64,000 nt of DNA. It comes from Ancylobacter sonchi (GTDB lineage Bacteria; Pseudomonadota; Alphaproteobacteria; Rhizobiales; Xanthobacteraceae). Location: positions 248,001-312,000 of the forward strand of contig NZ_JAHBGF010000016.1 in NCBI RefSeq assembly GCF_018390695.1, written 5' to 3'. Below the pieces are notes generated by a model, which was not told the origin of the DNA, ran no database searches, and worked only from the letters and a program-made list of their open reading frames with translations. Every line of letters begins with the position of its first letter. Within the stretch, counting starts at the first letter, position 1. This document shows, piece by piece, positions 61,135-64,000 of this stretch. The position numbers and the translations under genes were made by a program.

Positions 61135-64000
61135 ACCTGCGGTGTAGCGTCGTCATTGGTGATGGTGCCTGTTGCCGTCAGCGTCGAGCCGCCGCCGAAG
61201 AGGTTGGCATTGGTGGGGCTCGACAGCGTCAGCGAGAAGGTCTCGGTCGGCTCGGAGACGACGTCGCCGGTGACCGGCACGCTGATGGTGCCGGTGGTGG
61301 CGCCGGCGGCGATGGTCAGCGTCCCGGAGATCGCGGTGTAGTCCGAACCCGCCGTCGCCGTGCCGTTGGCGGTGGTATAGCTGACCGTGGTGGCGAGGTT
61401 CGACGCTGCCGACAGCGTAACCGTGAATACAGCGTTCACCGTGCCGCTATTGCCCTCGGCAAGGGTGACGTTGCCGATCGACAGCACCGGCTTGGCGTCG
61501 TCATTGGTAATGGTGCCGGTGGCCCGCAGCGTGCTCGCCCCGCCCGAGAAGGTCGCCCCGTTCGCGTTCGACAGCGTCAGGTAGAAAGCTTCATTGGCCT
61601 CGTAGCGGGTGTCGCCCCTGACCGCGACGTTGATGGTGCCGGTCTTGGAGCCGGCGGCAATCGTCAGCGTACCCGAGGCGGCGTTGTAGTCGCTGCTCGA
61701 CAGCGCCGAATTGTTGGAGGTCGCGTAGGAGAAGGTCGTGCTGGTGGCCGAGACGGCCGACAGCGTGACCGTGAAGGTGGCGTTCTTGGTGCCGCTATTG
61801 CCTTCGGTCACGCTCACATTGGCCATCGTCGCCACCGGCGGCGCGTCGTCATTGGTGATGGTGCCGGTGGCGCTCAGCGTCGCGCCGCCGCCGGAGAACG
61901 TGGCTCCGGTCGGCGAGGACAGCACCAGCGAGAAGGTCTCGTTGGGCTCATAGCTGGTATCGCCGGTCACCGGCACGCTGATGGTACCGCTGGTGGCGCC
62001 GGCGGCGATGGTGAGCGTGCCTGTCGTCGCGGTGTAGTCGCTGCCGGCCACGCCGGTGCCGTCGGCGGTGGCATAGGCGATGGTGGTCGCCACTTCCGAG
62101 GCCGCCGACAGGGTGACGGTGAACAGCGCGGTCGCCGTTCCGCTGTTGCCCTCGGCGACGCTCGCGCCGGCCAGCGAGATCACCGGCAGGGCGTCGTCAT
62201 TGGTGATGGTGCCGGCGGCGGCGAGCGTCGGGCCGCCACCCGAAAGGCTGGCGCCGTCCGGCGCGGACAGCACCAGCGAGAAGCTCTCGTTGCTTTCATA
62301 GACGGTGTCGCCGATCACCGGCACGGTGATGACGCCGCTGGTGGCGCCGGCGGCGATGGTCAGCGTGCCGGACGTCGCGGTGTAATCCGCGCCGGCCTTG
62401 GCGGTGCCATCGGCGGTCGCGTAGCTGATGGTGGTGGCGCGACCCGAGGCCGCCGACAGCGTGACGGTGAAGCTCATCGTCGCGCTGCCGCTGTTGCCTT
62501 CGGCCAGCGTCGCCGCGGCGATCGAGGCGACCGGCGCGACGTCGTCATTGGCGATGGTGCCGATCGCCGACAGCGTCGAGGCGCCGCCGGTGAAGGTGGC
62601 GCCGCTGGGCGAGGACAGCACCAGCGACAGCGTCTCGTCGGCCTCGTAGAGTGTGTCGCCGGCCACCGTCACGCTGATGGTGCCGGAGGTGGCGCCGGCG
62701 GCGATGGTCAGCGTGCCCGACTTGGCGGTGAAGTCCGAACCCGCCGTCGCCAGGCCGTTGGCGGTGGCATAGGCGATGGTGGTGGCGGCGCCGGACGCCG
62801 CCGACAGCGAAACCGTGTAGGTCAGCGTGACGCTGCCGCTATTGCCTTCGGTGACCGTCGCGTTGCTGATCGAGGCGACCGGTGCCGCGTCGTTGTTCTT
62901 GATGGTGCCGGTGGCGCTGAGCGTCGAGCCACCGCCCGAGAGGGTGGCGTCGGTCGGCGCGGACAGCACCAGGGACAAGGTCTCGTTGGCTTCGTAGAGG
63001 GTGTCGCCCTTGATGCCGACGCTGATGGTGCCGCTCGTCGCGCCGGCGGCGATGGTCAGCGTGCCGGACGCCGCGTTGTAGTCGGAGCCCGACTTGGCCG
63101 TGCCGTTGGAGGTGGCGTATTTGACCGTGGTGGCGACCGCCGAGGCGGCCGACAGCTTCACGGTGAACACCATGTTCGCCGTGCCGCTGTTGCCCTCGGT
63201 GACGTTGACCGCCGCCATCGAGATCACCGGCGGCGCGTCGTCATTGGTGATCGTGCCTGTCGCGCTCAGCGTCGAGCCGCCACCCGAAAGGCTGGCGCCG
63301 CTCGGCGGCGACAGCACGAGTGAGAAGCCTTCCGCCGTCTCGTAGAGCGTCTCGCCCGTCACCGCCACCGAGACCGTCGCGGTGGTTTGGCCGGGTGCGA
63401 AGGTCACCGTGCCGGAGGTCGCCGCATAGTCGATGCCGGCTTTGGCCGAGCCGTCCGCCGTCGTGTAGCCGACGGTGACCGGCACCTCGGACTGGTTCGA
63501 CGACAGGGTGAGGGTGAACACCGCCGAGGTGGTGCCGCTATTGCCCTCCACCAGGGTGACATTGCCGACGCTCAGCGTGACCGGATTGATCGACAGGGTG
63601 TAATCGACCACTTGGGACGCGTAATAGCCCGACACCCTCACATAATAGTCACCGGCCGTCAGGGTGCGGCCGTAATACATGTCCGTGTTGTCGTCGCTAT
63701 AGAGACCGCTGGCGACCGAGGCGCCATTGGCGTTGAGCAGATCGAGATCGGCAACCCCGCTTGAGGTGAGGCCGAACTCGACATAGGTCGCACTGGTCAG
63801 CGAGAAGCGGTAATAATCGAGATTGGTGGCGGTGGACGACGCCGACACCTGTTCGGAGACGGTGACTAGCGACGGGTTGCTGCCGAAATCATGGGCATCG
63901 GCGAAGCCGGAGCCGGCGATCTCCGGCATGGCTTCGGCCTTGAGCGACAGGGCATAGCCGCTGGACCCGCCGGAACTCGGTGCCACCCGGACGTAATAGG
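60489..64000 (-). CDS. Large Calx-beta repeat secreted protein, probable type I substrate (5' end outside window)
   Basis: At least 1169 residues are encoded, and the frame runs out of the window at its N-terminal side. Order: the end of one pre-peptidase-like beta domain ('YYVRV'), a second such domain ('NLDYYRFSLTSATYVEFGL' to 'GDYYVRVSGY'), seven Calx-beta domains each beginning 'xEGNSGTxxxxFTVxLS' and ending 'GTITNDDA', and two C-terminal repeats of about 105 residues ending 'VRASNGTNWSSWSSF'. Calx-beta domains bind calcium in related adhesins. No RTX nonapeptides are present in this part. The operon with an ABC exporter and HlyD adaptor suggests it is their substrate. Confidence 0.88.
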   Translation of the reverse strand, partial: YYVRVAPSSGGSSGYALSLKAEAMPEIAGSGFADAHDFGSNPSLVTVSEQVSASSTATNLDYYRFSLTSATYVEFGLTSSGVADLDLLNANGASVASGLYSDDNTDMYYGRTLTAGDYYVRVSGYYASQVVDYTLSINPVTLSVGNVTLVEGNSGTTSAVFTLTLSSNQSEVPVTVGYTTADGSAKAGIDYAATSGTVTFAPGQTTATVSVAVTGETLYETAEGFSLVLSPPSGASLSGGGSTLSATGTITNDDAPPVISMAAVNVTEGNSGTANMVFTVKLSAASAVATTVKYATSNGTAKSGSDYNAASGTLTIAAGATSGTISVGIKGDTLYEANETLSLVLSAPTDATLSGGGSTLSATGTIKNNDAAPVASISNATVTEGNSGSVTLTYTVSLSAASGAATTIAYATANGLATAGSDFTAKSGTLTIAAGATSGTISVTVAGDTLYEADETLSLVLSSPSGATFTGGASTLSAIGTIANDDVAPVASIAAATLAEGNSGSATMSFTVTLSAASGRATTISYATADGTAKAGADYTATSGTLTIAAGATSGVITVPVIGDTVYESNESFSLVLSAPDGASLSGGGPTLAAAGTITNDDALPVISLAGASVAEGNSGTATALFTVTLSAASEVATTIAYATADGTGVAGSDYTATTGTLTIAAGATSGTISVPVTGDTSYEPNETFSLVLSSPTGATFSGGGATLSATGTITNDDAPPVATMANVSVTEGNSGTKNATFTVTLSAVSATSTTFSYATSNNSALSSSDYNAASGTLTIAAGSKTGTINVAVRGDTRYEANEAFYLTLSNANGATFSGGASTLRATGTITNDDAKPVLSIGNVTLAEGNSGTVNAVFTVTLSAASNLATTVSYTTANGTATAGSDYTAISGTLTIAAGATTGTISVPVTGDVVSEPTETFSLTLSSPTNANLFGGGSTLTATGTITNDDATPQVAGIDKTLTTGASTALNSLFSVTLASGDSVVTYQVMDTTATAGSGTISINGSTQAAGTPVTLTPAQLATTTFVAGTASGQDTIFVRAANAGGYSAWGAANVTTVAAGAPTVTTTDTSVSGTTAVSSLFTVASTGGTPITAYQFIDLSPEATSGKFSVGGTAQSAGSTIDVMASALSSVSFVAGAAGSTDNLWVRASNGTNWSSWSSFNATSSLAA
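61141..63576 (-). repeat. Seven tandem 348-bp Calx-beta coding repeats
   Basis: The anchor GCGTCGTCATTGG and near variants recur at 61147, 61495, 61843 and onward to about 63235, with an exact 348-base (116-codon) step. Each unit encodes one Calx-beta domain. The unit at about 62886 has a variant anchor. Flanking words such as the GGTGCCGGCGGCGATGGTCA type are shared between several units. The exact length with no indels points to duplication within the gene. Confidence 0.9.

Noticed and set aside
61141-63576. Regular repeats that might suggest a CRISPR array
   Set aside because: The period is 348 bases and each unit is coding for a Calx-beta domain; there are no short repeats with unique spacers.

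Overview
The window is GC-rich chromosomal DNA from an alphaproteobacterium, most likely of the order Hyphomicrobiales (Rhizobiales). The evidence is gene order: hemW-rdgB-rph / hrcA-grpE, hisB-DUF2628-hisH-hisA-hisF-hisE-coaA, hslVU, timA-mltA-smr, dnaQ-coaE-aroE-maf-ppsR / hemE-hemJ-rho, mnmE-mnmG-rsmG-parA-parB, holA-lptE-leuS, and cenR with a cyclic-nucleotide-domain partner. A Xanthobacteraceae-like genus (Ancylobacter or Starkeya type) is a reasonable guess, but the genus is an inference.

Positions 1-46166 are core chromosome. From left to right they carry heme and nucleotide housekeeping plus heat-shock control (1-5030), a secreted unknown protein, alkB and coaA, the histidine operon, an MFS exporter, the HslVU protease, an envelope group (Tim44-like protein, MltA, Smr, Xre regulator), secB, and a minus-strand block dnaQ-coaE-aroE-maf-ppsR. 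Gene direction then flips at about 22.4-22.7 kb into hemE-hemJ-rho and mnmE-mnmG-rsmG-parA-parB. This flip, the hemE neighbourhood, DnaA-box-like words and GANTC sites make 22.4-22.7 kb the preferred oriC candidate. A second gap at 26.3-26.6 kb holds an exact DnaA box and is the rival. A perfect 16-bp parS lies inside rsmG, with imperfect copies at about 3.2, 14.8 and 30.2 kb (two), so the window appears to span the origin and centromere region. Next come holA-lptE-leuS, a diguanylate cyclase, a YggS-type PLP protein, an L,D-transpeptidase, cenR and a cyclic-nucleotide-domain protein separated by a dense GANTC cluster, arfB, sdhAF4 and htpX.

Positions 46167-56235 look like a genomic island. 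It starts at tRNA-Thr(CGT). Broken 5' parts of a P4-type tyrosine integrase sit at both ends in the same orientation, and the right one adjoins a decayed IS5-family element. The cargo is an arginine deiminase operon (arcA, arcB, arcC) with two transporters (an APC antiporter and a YfcC-type carrier), a TorF-like porin at its head and an unknown 166-residue protein at its tail. Upstream of the porin is an AT-rich stretch.

Positions 56224-64000 are a minus-strand type I secretion operon: a large Calx-beta repeat surface or secreted protein (5' end beyond the window), one or two small proteins, an ABC exporter with an inactive C39-like domain, and an HlyD-family adaptor. The adhesin carries seven tandem repeats with an exact 348-bp period.

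No CRISPR array, rRNA or intact prophage was seen.
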